A DNA stretch of 35,081 bases from a bacterium (GCA_030550715.1 JAUQOU010000021.1:1-35081); one strand, 5' to 3'. Numbered from the stretch's first letter, positions 7,352 to 16,143 are shown. The notes: generated by a model from the letters alone, not told the origin. Numbers and translations are program-made.

Positions 7352-8084
7352 ATCGTTTATAGAATACGAGATAAAATTACTCAAAGCACTGAAAGGTAAA
7401 TTCTTTTTCAGAGAAATCCTGTATCACACAGGAAGATTCGGGAGTATGAGTTTATTCCCGCTTTTGGGAACATGTATTCCTTTTTCTGTTATAATTGCAC
7501 TACACGGATGGGAGGCAGTAGGATTATTTGGAGCATACCGATTCCTTCCCTCGGCTATAACAATTGTTGTCCTGCGAGAAGTTGCACCAGTAATATCTGC
7601 AATGATAATAATATCAATAATAGGGAACTCAATAGCTTCTGAAATAACTCTAATGCGACTCCGAGGGGAATTTACATACCTTGAAGTAATAGGAATCAAC
7701 CCATTTAAATTCGTCATAATACCACGAGTAATATCAGTAGTTTCAATATGCATAATGATGTTCATAATAATATCTACTTTATCTGTATTTGCAAATTTCC
7801 TCTATCTTGTGTATATAAAGGGGTTAAACGAAGGAACATTTCGGGAAAACATATGGAACCTCATATCACAAAGAGATATACTTGGCGGCGCCTTAAAATC
7901 AGCAGTATTCGGGTTAATCATAGGCAAAGTATCAACATTCTTTGGAGTAATATCAGAGGAATCAACAGAAGGAGTAGGGAAAGCAGGTTCAGTAACGGTA
8001 ATTACATCATCTCTCATATTTATCGTCCTGAATGTATTTTTATCTCTTGCTATATTCGGAGGATTTACTCCCGAACTGAGATAA
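7335..8084 (+). CDS. mlaE: MlaE/YrbE-family ABC transporter permease
   Basis: Inner-membrane permease of the Mla/Mce-type lipid transport systems, which move phospholipids or other lipids between the inner and outer membranes. The 249-residue protein has the family features: an N-terminal interface helix, GRFGSMSLFPLLG and LREVAPVISAMIIISIIGNSIASEITLMRL (the coupling-helix region, typically S-x-I-A-x-E-x-x-x-M), then VIGINPFKFVIIPRVIS and four further membrane helices ending FLSLAIFGGF. Family members usually sit with an ATPase (MlaF) and an MCE-domain protein (MlaD), yet neither is next to it. The ATG at 7335 has no evident Shine-Dalgarno sequence and lies within the tail of the interrupted upstream ORF. 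Its stop is 4 bases from the stop of the convergent aminotransferase gene. Confidence 0.88.
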   Translation: MIKALKSFIEYEIKLLKALKGKFFFREILYHTGRFGSMSLFPLLGTCIPFSVIIALHGWEAVGLFGAYRFLPSAITIVVLREVAPVISAMIIISIIGNSIASEITLMRLRGEFTYLEVIGINPFKFVIIPRVISVVSICIMMFIIISTLSVFANFLYLVYIKGLNEGTFRENIWNLISQRDILGGALKSAVFGLIIGKVSTFFGVISEESTEGVGKAGSVTVITSSLIFIVLNVFLSLAIFGGFTPELR

Positions 8085-8088
8085 AACT

Positions 8089-8934
8089 TTATAAAATAGA
8101 ATAAAAAGATGAAACATTAGCGATGTCTTTTTTTTCCAGCTCCTCAAGTTTGCTTTTGAGAAAATAAGAAAGCGAATCTTTGCTATAAGAAAAAATTTTT
8201 TCCGTACCATCAGGAAGAAAAATCTTTGAAACAGCTCCAACTCCGAGCAAAGAGCTTGAAAGAAAACACTCATCAGCAGATAAAAGATCTTCTGGCTTTT
8301 TCTCAACCTCTTCAATATAAATGGAGTTGCTCTGACATATTTGAAAAATCTTCTGGCGAGTTATTCCGTTAAGCACTCCAAGATGCAAAGGAGGAGTAAA
8401 AACTTTATTATCTTTTATCCAGAAAATATTTGTTCTTGTTCCTTCGGCAATATACCCATTTGATAAAAACACCCCCTCATCAAACCCGCTTCTTTTTAAT
8501 TTCTCCCTTATCACCACATTTTCAAAGTAGCTTATAGGTTTTAATCCTGCAGAAAATCCAGAAGGGTTTCTCTCATACTCTAGTATCTTCACACAAAGGT
8601 CAGAAGTTTTAGAGTAAGGAAAGTCATCTACGAGGAAGAAGAATGAGAATTCAAGGTTATGCTCAACAAGAAAAATTCTCATCATTCCAAATTCTTTTTG
8701 CCGAGCGACTTCAAGAGAGGAAATAAATATTTGCTCTCCATCAAATTTTCTATTCCAGACCTTTTCAGCAGAGTCAGATAACCTTTTTATGTGTTCCTTG
8801 AGAAAAACCGGCTTTGAATTTACTATTTTCAGTGTCTCAAATAAACCTACTCCGTTGAACAATCTTACAGCAATAAATTTATCTATGCTCTCTATCTCCA
8901 CGAGATTTCCGTTATCTATTTTGAAAAGTTTCAT
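8089..8934 (-). CDS. Class IV PLP aminotransferase (PabC/IlvE/D-amino-acid transaminase family)
   Basis: Fold-type IV PLP enzyme of 281 residues. Key elements are GLFETLKIVNSKPVFLKEHIKRL near the N-terminus, the PLP lysine Lys132 in GLKPISYFENVVIREKLKRSG, the conserved glutamate Glu164 in YIAEGTRTNIFWI, and GVLNGITR, which holds the phosphate-binding residues. These fit branched-chain aminotransferase, aminodeoxychorismate lyase (PabC) and D-amino-acid transaminase alike. The relatively short length and overall form lean to PabC, but the substrate cannot be fixed. Its ATG overlaps the stop of the upstream Memo-family gene (ATGA), so the two are translationally coupled, although no functional link between these families is known to me. 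Confidence 0.85.
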   Translation of the reverse strand: MKLFKIDNGNLVEIESIDKFIAVRLFNGVGLFETLKIVNSKPVFLKEHIKRLSDSAEKVWNRKFDGEQIFISSLEVARQKEFGMMRIFLVEHNLEFSFFFLVDDFPYSKTSDLCVKILEYERNPSGFSAGLKPISYFENVVIREKLKRSGFDEGVFLSNGYIAEGTRTNIFWIKDNKVFTPPLHLGVLNGITRQKIFQICQSNSIYIEEVEKKPEDLLSADECFLSSSLLGVGAVSKIFLPDGTEKIFSYSKDSLSYFLKSKLEELEKKDIANVSSFYSIL

Positions 8935-10148
8935 GACGATTTTTGTGCAGATAAGAATGCACCTCCGAAGCTCACAGCAGACGCTGTCTCATCAACCCAT
9001 ATATCCCACCCTATAATATCTCCCTTTGCATCCATATTTTCTGTGATTTTAAGTAAGGCATAGGTTGGAGCTAATCCGCATACTCTCCGAGCGTTCCCAT
9101 CTTCCATAACGCTATCTAAAAACCCTTTTGCCGAGTTCTGAGCAAAATTCCACAAAGATACAATGTCTTTGAGGCGAACAAGAGTTATCATATACTGGTC
9201 AACAGGGCCATCTCCGAACCTAACACCTATGTGAGCTAAATCAGAAGCAGAAACAAGAACAAAGTTTGCACCCTTGAGAGAAGAGAACAGAGCGGAGCGA
9301 AGTTTCAAAACCGCCTCATCAAAAAAACTTGTCTCACCCAAAAAAATTCTTCCCGCAGAACAAAGAACAGGAACAATCCTGGAAGAAGGGAAAATATACT
9401 TTATGAAAACAGCCTGGAACTCTATTGAGTGTTCGTTCTTATGCAAAATTTCATCTTCAAATATATCTTTCCCAAGAGCTTTTTCTATTTCTCTTACTGT
9501 GTCTCTCTCATTTTTAAGCGTACCAAAAGGAGTTTCAAAATCCTTTTCAGTAAGAATAAATGTATATGGAGAGTAAGCATGAGATGTGCCTAAAACTACA
9601 AAAACATCTGGATTTTTTAAAGAGTTCTTGATAATATTCCAGACCATTCCATATATTTTCATTCCATTTGAAATCTCAATATGTGGTGATAGAACCGCCT
9701 TCAAATTTTCTACCCTCAAATCAGAAGGGAATAAAGATAGAATGGAAGAGAAAAATTCCTCTGCTTCTTTCCCTCCTGAAGGAAAAGACCTCCCAGCAAG
9801 AGCTGATTTTCTTGTAATCTGATTTTTATAATCAGAACGAACTTTTTCTTTTAGCATCCGGAAGCTGGGAGTATCTAAAAAACCGTGCTCATCTAATGTC
9901 TTGATAAATTTTTTGAGCTGGTCCTCTGGTAAATCTATGCCATAGACCGACTTTATCAGATTTTTTATATCAGATTCTGTTCTTTTCCCATCGAGAAAAG
10001 ATAAAATCATGACCGATAACTCATTCAGAATAAGAGTAGAATCAGAATAACCCACTACATCTCGGAGTATAAATCTCCCATCTCCAAGAGGCATGACTTC
10101 AACATTTTCTCTCAGTTTCGGTTTAGGAGATAGATCAATAACATTCAT
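8931..10148 (-). CDS. Memo-family protein (AmmeMemoRadiSam system protein B) with N-terminal PqqD-like domain
   Basis: The C-terminal ~260 residues belong to the MEMO1 family, a dioxygenase-like fold of uncertain bacterial function that often occurs with an AMMECR1 protein and a radical SAM protein. Visible family positions are His156 (LSPHIEI), His190 (GTSHAY), His240 (NEHSIEFQ), SDLAH at 302-306 and Cys357 (VCGLAPTYAL). Residues 1-95 form a separate domain resembling PqqD-like winged helices (peptide-binding RRE fold): a strand-rich start with RFILRD, then NELSVMILSFLDGKRTESDIKNLIKS and a second helix pair ending LDEHGFLDTP. That assignment rests on pattern only. The gene overlaps the aminotransferase start by four bases. 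AMMECR1 and the cognate radical SAM partner are not adjacent, but a different radical SAM/SPASM gene lies one gene upstream. Confidence 0.82.
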   Translation of the reverse strand: MNVIDLSPKPKLRENVEVMPLGDGRFILRDVVGYSDSTLILNELSVMILSFLDGKRTESDIKNLIKSVYGIDLPEDQLKKFIKTLDEHGFLDTPSFRMLKEKVRSDYKNQITRKSALAGRSFPSGGKEAEEFFSSILSLFPSDLRVENLKAVLSPHIEISNGMKIYGMVWNIIKNSLKNPDVFVVLGTSHAYSPYTFILTEKDFETPFGTLKNERDTVREIEKALGKDIFEDEILHKNEHSIEFQAVFIKYIFPSSRIVPVLCSAGRIFLGETSFFDEAVLKLRSALFSSLKGANFVLVSASDLAHIGVRFGDGPVDQYMITLVRLKDIVSLWNFAQNSAKGFLDSVMEDGNARRVCGLAPTYALLKITENMDAKGDIIGWDIWVDETASAVSFGGAFLSAQKSS

Positions 10149-10210
10149 ATGAGACAGAAAACAATAAACTGATTATTTTTATTAAGATATGATAATTTTC
10201 AAAATTCTCT

Positions 10211-12529
10211 TCATTTTTCTACGATAAAGAAATCAACTCGTCTATTAAGGCTTCTTCCCTCAGGTGTTTCATTAGATGCAATAGGAAATTCCGAGCCCTT
10301 GCCGATCGGTATAAGATTTTCTCTCGGAACTCCGAATTTAGCAAGTGTATCGGCAACTTTTTCTGCTCTCAGCTGGGTAAGTTCTCTATCATAATCTTTG
10401 TTCTTAATAGGATCGGTATGAACTTCAATGCGAATCTTTTTACCTTTTACTTCTCTCTGAATAAAATCAGCAAGCGCTTTTAAAATCTCAACAGAAGATG
10501 GTAGAACATCGGCTTCACCCGGAGCAAATAAGATTCTTTCAGGAAGAAGAATTCTATTTGTTGCTTTCTCTATTATTATCTTTCTCTCAATCTCTCCTAA
10601 AGCTTTCTCCCCTCCCTTCAATTCTATAACTTCTTTTATAGGTTCAAGCAATATATCAACCGCTTTCTTTTCTCCGGGAGAGAGATTGACCTGAAACTCA
10701 GCAGTATTATATCCCTGAGCAGAAACCTTGATTTTATGGGTTCCCGAAGGTAAAACTATTTCAAATTTGCCATTTGACGGGTCAGAAAATACCGGTGGTA
10801 TATTAGCTCCCTCTACCTCAAATCTTGCAGGAAGCGGTTTCCCATCTTGTGAAGAAACAGTGCCATAAACCGAAGAAAACTGAACTTTCTTTTTCAATCT
10901 AATCTCAACGTCTTTAAATTTTCCTTTCTCAAACAAAACTTTCACCTGATACGGTTCATATCCATCTTTCCTGAAAACAACGCTCCACTCTCCTGCAGGA
11001 AGTTCATAAGTCAGAACATTTCCGGACGCATCGGTTGCCTGATTAGATAGGTCAAGGTCAGGATAAGATACTATCGCATCTTGAATTGGATTACCGGTAG
11101 AGTCATCTAAAACTTTAAACCTTACCCTACCGCCTTCCCCCAAGAAAGCCCTTCTCTCCCAAGGGTTCCATATCAGATTGAAACCGAAAAATAACCTCCA
11201 AAATGGTGAATTTCTCAATATAACTTCATTTGCAAAAGGGAAAGATACAGAAAATTCCCGGGACAAATTAAAATCTCCCGCTATAAAAATCGCAAGGTCT
11301 TGTATCTCCTGAGGTATTCCAGAAATCACCTCGGAAATAAGTGGGATAGGTCTTGATCTAACTCCAACTGAAAAATACATCGGCATATCTGAAAAACTTG
11401 ACTCAGGGGGCATTGGAGAGTATATTATTGCAGACCACTCCAAAAAACCCGAGATATATCTTGAGATGCCTGAGCGTGAATCCCCCAGCTCAGCCCCTAT
11501 ACCAAAATCAAAGTGATTTGCGGGCTCAATGAACATCTGCGTCTCAATAAAAGAAGGAACATTTACATTTTGCGTGATCACCCTTGAATTATCAATGAAA
11601 TAAGAAAATGAAAAATGCAATCTTGGGTTCAGAGCAGATATAAAATCTGACCTGAAAGAAGGATTCTCATCAAAGTCGTAGAGGAAAGACAAAGTAGGTG
11701 CAAAGGAGATGGTCTGAATACGTGGAGCTCTGAAGGCAGAAAGAAGATATACCTTTGGAGAAAAGCCGAAAGCCAGATCTCCTCTTTCAAAAGTATAAGC
11801 CACTTTTGGAGAGATTATAAAGTCGCCCAAAACCTGAACATTATCGTTTGAAAGCTCCATACCACGAAACTGATTCCTGACATTTATAGACGAATTTCTC
11901 ATCGCAAATGAAATATCTCCAGAAATGAATCCACCCACATTTATCCTCGGAAGACCCGAAGCGATAAATATATAGTTGTAAAACCCGTAGGAGTTGAATG
12001 TCTCAAAATTCACCCTTTCTCTCGTTTCTTTCAGAGCAAAATAATCCCTACTTATCACGATGATTTTATTGTTTGGAGTATCATAAAACCCAAAGAAGGT
12101 TCCAATAGAGATATTTCTGAAACCGAGCGTTCTTGTTGATGTAATTCTGAAAAGACCCGAAGTTCCCTCCAAAGATGGATAGGGCTTCAAAACATCAACT
12201 TTCTCCTGAGCAAAAGATGAATTTGAAAAGAAAATACAAGAGAAGATATAAAAAACAGCTAAAAGTATTTTATCTTTTGAATTTTTTCTATTAGCTCTGC
12301 CACCAAAAAACATCGCAATAGAGAAAAGAGTAATGAATGTTCCTGCCAGAAGAGAAATATTTACTCCAAACTTATGATGAGTTCCATAAACTATTCCAGC
12401 AAGAATTATTATAATACCATACACTCCGAGACATATTCCGACCCATTCCCATACTGTTATCATCTCTCTGTCTTTTTCATTTTTCCCTCCGCTATCATTA
12501 ACGAAAGATGTATCTTTTTTTCCTTCCAT
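10211..12529 (-). CDS. OmpA-family outer-membrane protein with two carboxypeptidase-regulatory-like domains and an unusual N-terminus
   Basis: The C-terminal ~120 residues are an OmpA peptidoglycan-binding domain (ILFAPGEADVLP, VHTDP, LTQLRAEKVADTLAKFGV, NRRVDFFIVEK). Before it are two beta-sandwich repeats of the CarboxypepD-reg/PEGA type, one around GRVRFKVLDDSTGNPIQDA and one around VYGTVSSQDGKPLPARFEV. The middle ~350 residues are rich in alternating beta patterns and may form a barrel. The N-terminus is odd: two membrane helices (EWVGICLGVYGIIIILAGIVY and NISLLAGTFITLFSIAMFF) precede a perfect Sec signal peptide (basic stretch, ILLAVFYIFSCIFF, SNSSFAQ). The ATG at 12529 has AGAGG 8 bases upstream; an ATG at 12535 sits too close to it. 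An internal ATG at 12313 would give a normal signal peptide but lacks a Shine-Dalgarno sequence. Confidence 0.85.
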   Translation of the reverse strand: MEGKKDTSFVNDSGGKNEKDREMITVWEWVGICLGVYGIIIILAGIVYGTHHKFGVNISLLAGTFITLFSIAMFFGGRANRKNSKDKILLAVFYIFSCIFFSNSSFAQEKVDVLKPYPSLEGTSGLFRITSTRTLGFRNISIGTFFGFYDTPNNKIIVISRDYFALKETRERVNFETFNSYGFYNYIFIASGLPRINVGGFISGDISFAMRNSSINVRNQFRGMELSNDNVQVLGDFIISPKVAYTFERGDLAFGFSPKVYLLSAFRAPRIQTISFAPTLSFLYDFDENPSFRSDFISALNPRLHFSFSYFIDNSRVITQNVNVPSFIETQMFIEPANHFDFGIGAELGDSRSGISRYISGFLEWSAIIYSPMPPESSFSDMPMYFSVGVRSRPIPLISEVISGIPQEIQDLAIFIAGDFNLSREFSVSFPFANEVILRNSPFWRLFFGFNLIWNPWERRAFLGEGGRVRFKVLDDSTGNPIQDAIVSYPDLDLSNQATDASGNVLTYELPAGEWSVVFRKDGYEPYQVKVLFEKGKFKDVEIRLKKKVQFSSVYGTVSSQDGKPLPARFEVEGANIPPVFSDPSNGKFEIVLPSGTHKIKVSAQGYNTAEFQVNLSPGEKKAVDILLEPIKEVIELKGGEKALGEIERKIIIEKATNRILLPERILFAPGEADVLPSSVEILKALADFIQREVKGKKIRIEVHTDPIKNKDYDRELTQLRAEKVADTLAKFGVPRENLIPIGKGSEFPIASNETPEGRSLNRRVDFFIVEK

Positions 12530-12586
12530 ATCCATTACCTCTTATATCACAGAGCTTTTTTATATATTTTAGTCAGTTTTTCAATT

Positions 12587-13801
12587 TTAATCAGATTGTT
12601 CTTGTTTGAGAAAAACTGAGCTGAAAATCTGAGATGAACCCGGTTTCCAGATACATAGAGGTTCTGACTCAAAAGGGTCTTTTGTATATGCATAAGCTCG
12701 GGACCTTGATCCACCACATACTTCTCGGAACTCGCATACCTTGCATTTACCCTTCAAAAGCTCATAATTTCTCAAAGATCTCAGGACTTCTGAATTTCTG
12801 TAAATTTCAACTATACTTTTTTGGCGAACTGAACCGGCTTTGATAGGCAAAAATCCAGAGGGAAAAACATCTCCATTTTTTGAAATAAAAATAAAACCTC
12901 TGCCAGCATTAACATTCATCGGTGTTCTCCTCTTTACCTTACCGAAATTACCTTTATGTACATAGAACATCAATTTTTCTGAAAGATAAAGGTAGAGGTC
13001 CCCAATCTGCATATGCTCTCTAAAATCTAAACCTTTCTCAGATAGAACTTCTCTTTGAATAAAAACCCTTTTGAAGTGATGACCTTCAGTAGTTTTCACC
13101 CATATATATTCACCGGCATCGTAGAGAAAATTCGCAATATCTTCAAACTCCTGAGGGGTTATCTGAATATCTTGCTTTCCAAAAGCTCTGCCTACCTCAA
13201 CAAGAAAAAAGACACTCCATGTCATAGCTCGGTTCTGTGCAACAAGAAAAAATATATCTGGCAACTTCTCAACATTGAACCTTGAAACAGTTGTGTTTAT
13301 TTGGACTTTTATACCTGATTTTACGAGTTTTTGCCAGATATCAATGGTTCTTCTGAAAACTCCATCTACTCCTCTGAAAGAATCATGGGTCTTCTCATCG
13401 GGGCCATCAAGCGAAAGAGAAACCGCCTTTATACCCGATTGTTTGAGCTTGAGTATAACATCATCTGTAAAGAGAAGGGTAACAGAAGGAGAGATTGAGA
13501 CAGGAAGATTTTTTGAGACAGCGAACTTTATTATATCAAATATATCTTCTCTTTTGAAAGGGTCGCCACCGGTAAGAACAAGCAGAGGTCTGCCGAACTT
13601 TGAAATTTCTTCCAAAAGCTCCTTGCTCTCTTCATAAGTCAATTCATCCTTTGCTCTGAAGGGGACTGCGTTCGCTCTGCAATGTCTACAAGCAAGATCG
13701 CACGCAAAAGTTGTCTCCCATATAACTATAAAAGGAGAAACAGAGAAATCAATGCGAGGAAACCTAACATGTTTTTTCTTCCCGTTATCTTCTTCAAACA
13801 T
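12587..13801 (-). CDS. Radical SAM/SPASM domain protein
   Basis: Radical S-adenosylmethionine enzyme of 404 residues. The [4Fe-4S]-SAM cluster motif is CDLACRHC (Cys34, Cys38, Cys41), followed by LTGGDPF (SAM contact) and SLSLDGP. The C-terminal SPASM region supplies the auxiliary-cluster cysteines in CKVCEFREVCGG and a later PLCIW, and contains GRGFIFISKNGDVFPSGFLP. These features resemble the BA_1875-like family (TIGR04053) and more distantly NirJ/AhbC/AhbD haem-d1 and haem enzymes and peptide maturases. The substrate is unknown. A role in siroheme-derived haem synthesis is conceivable because a siroheme synthase gene is in the window, but the two are 11 kb apart. The ATG at 13801 follows an in-frame GTG. 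The DUF1802 gene ends 14-17 bases upstream. Confidence 0.88.
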   Translation of the reverse strand: MFEEDNGKKKHVRFPRIDFSVSPFIVIWETTFACDLACRHCRANAVPFRAKDELTYEESKELLEEISKFGRPLLVLTGGDPFKREDIFDIIKFAVSKNLPVSISPSVTLLFTDDVILKLKQSGIKAVSLSLDGPDEKTHDSFRGVDGVFRRTIDIWQKLVKSGIKVQINTTVSRFNVEKLPDIFFLVAQNRAMTWSVFFLVEVGRAFGKQDIQITPQEFEDIANFLYDAGEYIWVKTTEGHHFKRVFIQREVLSEKGLDFREHMQIGDLYLYLSEKLMFYVHKGNFGKVKRRTPMNVNAGRGFIFISKNGDVFPSGFLPIKAGSVRQKSIVEIYRNSEVLRSLRNYELLKGKCKVCEFREVCGGSRSRAYAYTKDPFESEPLCIWKPGSSQIFSSVFLKQEQSD

Positions 13802-13818
13802 CACAAAACTAATGAAAA

Positions 13819-14403
13819 TTAACTTTTATTTTCTTCAAGGATTGATTTTATCTCTGAAAAAATTTTCTGAAATTCTTCATCACTTATGACAGGGAAAGAG
13901 CCGGAAGTATCTACTGAAAACTTTATATTTATCCATGATTTGCAACCTGCGTAATCTGGGTCATTTTTGATTTCAAGAACTTTTGGTAATTTAAAAACTC
14001 TCACAACAAGCGCCCAGACCTCATCTTTTTGCCACCTGTGAAATCTCTCCTCCACAACTTCCTTTTTCCATATGTGAAATTTATCAAGTTTTTCAAGTGT
14101 ATTTTTGCTCAGAATTTTTCTCGCAAGAACAACCTGAGCCCAGTACTTTATTTTTATGTTATCCTCTGAAAAATCTGGTAGGAAAAATTTTTTGAGAAGT
14201 TCTCTTTTCTCGTGGGTCAAAGTAGGAAACAGAACAAAAAACCTCTCTCTTGGAACAAAATCACCTTCATCCTCTATTATTCCGCCTTTTCGTAAGATAA
14301 TGATTTGCTCTCCTCTTCCAAGAGCTTCGACAACGGAGTTCCACTCCTTAAAAGCCGAACTGATAACAACTCTTTCTCCAAAATGCAATTGCAAAGAACT
14401 CAT
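13819..14403 (-). CDS. DUF1802 family protein
   Basis: A 194-residue cytoplasmic protein whose start matches the DUF1802 family: AFKEWNSVVEALGRGEQIIILRKGGI, then FVPRERFFVLFPTLTHEK. The middle contains IKYWAQVVLARKI and HIWKKEVVEERFHRW, and the last third has a charged alpha/beta pattern. The function of the family is not known to me. It has no signal peptide or membrane helix. It lies just upstream of the radical SAM/SPASM gene with a gap under 20 bases, so they are probably one transcript. The ATG at 14403 has no Shine-Dalgarno sequence. Confidence 0.75.
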   Translation of the reverse strand: MSSLQLHFGERVVISSAFKEWNSVVEALGRGEQIIILRKGGIIEDEGDFVPRERFFVLFPTLTHEKRELLKKFFLPDFSEDNIKIKYWAQVVLARKILSKNTLEKLDKFHIWKKEVVEERFHRWQKDEVWALVVRVFKLPKVLEIKNDPDYAGCKSWINIKFSVDTSGSFPVISDEEFQKIFSEIKSILEENKS

Positions 14404-14490
14404 ACAAGAAAAAATTTATTTTAGTGTGCAAGCATCGTAATTTATTCAGGTTTTCTTCCTTAAAAATTGTTTTTAGATTTGTGGAAACTT

Positions 14491-15477
14491 TTATTGACCG
14501 TAAATAGCCTCACGCGAATGAAATCCAGATTTTATAATCACTTCGTCTATATTAGAAATTGTGACCGGTTCAACAGGAATAAGAATAACCTTTACCTCCA
14601 CTTTTCCGTTGTTCAACTTTTCGCTGTAATTTGGAGTTTTTCCTGTAGCTAATGCGTAGGCAATTCTTGCTGCGGAGCGTGCGAGTGGTTCTATTGGTTT
14701 TAAAATGTCCAAATTTTGTTCTTCTCTTACTATCATACGACAGTTTTCAAGGTCTGCATCCGCACCAGCTGTGAAAACTCCCTTTATGCCCTCCTCTGCA
14801 AGCGCCTTTATAGCACCCCTTATAAGAGAAGAATTATTAGCCAGAACAACATTTATATCTCTGACTTTTTTCAGTATCTCTTTCATAGTCCGATACGATT
14901 CTGATTCATCCCAGTTTTCATGATAAAATATGCCCACAAGCTTCATTCCAGGATACTTATCTAATATTAAAAGGTTGCCCGAAGTTATTTGTTTCGCCAC
15001 GGAGTGATTTCTTCCACCTGCCAGTATCACATATTTTCCTTTCCCATCGGTAAATTTTACGGCTTCTCTTGCTTGAATAATTCCAACAAGCTTGCTGTCA
15101 TGAGAAACATAAAAATCAACAGAAGCATCATATATTATTCTATCATACGCTAAAATCTTCACACCTTTTGATTTTGCATACTCAATCTCTTGCGATATAG
15201 ACGATGAATCAACGGGTTGTATAACAAGAACGGAAACCTTTTGGTCATCCACAGCTCTTTTTATAAGTTTTTTCTGTAAATCAACAGAATTATCTGCGGA
15301 AGCGAAAAACACATCTAACCCTAACTTTCTGGCTTCATCTAAAAAATAGAACTTATCTTTTTTATATCTCTGCTCTTTTTCGGTAGCGAGAATAAATGCA
15401 ACTTTCAAATCCTGAGAAAATGATTGAATTACAAAAAAGAAGGTAAAACAAAAGAGAATGAAGAATTTTTTCCACAT
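14491..15477 (-). CDS. Periplasmic sugar-binding protein, xylose-binding (XylF)-like
   Basis: Type I periplasmic binding protein of 328 residues with a Sec signal peptide (WKKFFILFCFTFFFVIQSFSQ) cleaved at about residue 22. It matches D-xylose-binding XylF closely in pattern: KVAFILATEKEQRYKKDK, VSVLVIQP, GVKILAYDRIIYDASVDFYVSHD, DAD in AGADADLENC, and LKPIEPLARSAARIA. Such proteins feed sugar to an ABC permease (XylGH/RbsAC type) or present it to a sensor. No permease, ATPase, kinase or isomerase gene for sugars is adjacent. It could therefore serve signalling or pair with a distant transporter, and the ligand is inferred only by resemblance. Gaps of about 50-90 bases separate it from NuoI upstream and DUF1802 downstream. 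Confidence 0.85.
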   Translation of the reverse strand: MWKKFFILFCFTFFFVIQSFSQDLKVAFILATEKEQRYKKDKFYFLDEARKLGLDVFFASADNSVDLQKKLIKRAVDDQKVSVLVIQPVDSSSISQEIEYAKSKGVKILAYDRIIYDASVDFYVSHDSKLVGIIQAREAVKFTDGKGKYVILAGGRNHSVAKQITSGNLLILDKYPGMKLVGIFYHENWDESESYRTMKEILKKVRDINVVLANNSSLIRGAIKALAEEGIKGVFTAGADADLENCRMIVREEQNLDILKPIEPLARSAARIAYALATGKTPNYSEKLNNGKVEVKVILIPVEPVTISNIDEVIIKSGFHSREAIYGQ

Positions 15478-15525
15478 AACCTCAATAGAAAATATTAATC
15501 ATCACCAAGTAGAAATAAAGTTGAT

Positions 15526-16023
15526 TTATGATTGGTCATCAAAGAATTCTGGTTTTTTGGTCAGCTCATCTATTGTCAAGATAAATCTCTCGGGAGCGAA
15601 TACCTCATAGACATCTGTCATCTGCAAAGCTCCTGTGGGACACGCCTCTACACAATAACCGCAAAAGATACACTTCAAAATGTCTATGTTGAAAACAACT
15701 GGGTGTCTTACTTTTTCAGGATGCGGCTCAGATACTATAAATATTATATCTACGGGACACGCGGCTGCACAAAACTCACAAGCAACACACTTTTCTATAT
15801 CAAGATAATGCCTCCCCCTATAATCCTTTGGAAGCTCTTTTCTCTCCTCAGGATACCTTATCGTGACTTTTTTCTGAAAAATATGCTCCGATGTCACTTT
15901 AAGTCCGCCCAAAACTCCCGCGTATAACTTCTCTAAAAAACTCGGATTTCTCTCAACATTCTTGACTTTAACCCCTTCGGGAACTATAATACTCTCGTTT
16001 TTCTTCTCAGAAAAAGCCATCAT
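15526..16023 (-). CDS. nuoI: NADH-quinone oxidoreductase subunit I (NuoI), 8Fe-8S ferredoxin type
   Basis: Peripheral-arm subunit of complex I that carries clusters N6a and N6b. The pattern is typical: LGGLKVTSEHIFQKKVTIRYPEE, YRGRHYLDIEKCVACEFCAAACPVDIIFI (first CxxCxxCxxxCP) and INILKCIFCGYCVEACPTGAL-like (here NIDILKCIFCGYCVEA, second CxxCxxCxxxCP). The ATG at 16023 gives 165 residues, near family length. The frame also extends to a TTG at 16137 with a hydrophobic 38-residue addition, which I think is less likely. Other nuo genes are absent on both sides, unlike the usual 11-14 gene cluster, so this may be a second or dispersed copy. It is divergent from the ABC ATPase. Confidence 0.86.
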   Translation of the reverse strand: MMAFSEKKNESIIVPEGVKVKNVERNPSFLEKLYAGVLGGLKVTSEHIFQKKVTIRYPEERKELPKDYRGRHYLDIEKCVACEFCAAACPVDIIFIVSEPHPEKVRHPVVFNIDILKCIFCGYCVEACPTGALQMTDVYEVFAPERFILTIDELTKKPEFFDDQS

Positions 16024-16143
16024 ATTAGTTTTCTTCAAACGAGAAAACTTTTTATGAAAAACGAGATTTTTTATCAAAAAAATAAAAAGTGAGAGAAAAT
16101 TTTTCGTCTTGGAAAAAACAAATTTTAAATCAGACAATATACT

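Noticed and set aside
7748-8104. 118-residue + strand ORF overlapping mlaE in another frame
   Set aside because: mlaE has clear family motifs across the whole region; this frame is a shadow.
14404-14490. 87-base gap between DUF1802 and the XylF-like gene examined for a tRNA or small RNA
   Set aside because: No cloverleaf, conserved tRNA loops or strong stem is visible.
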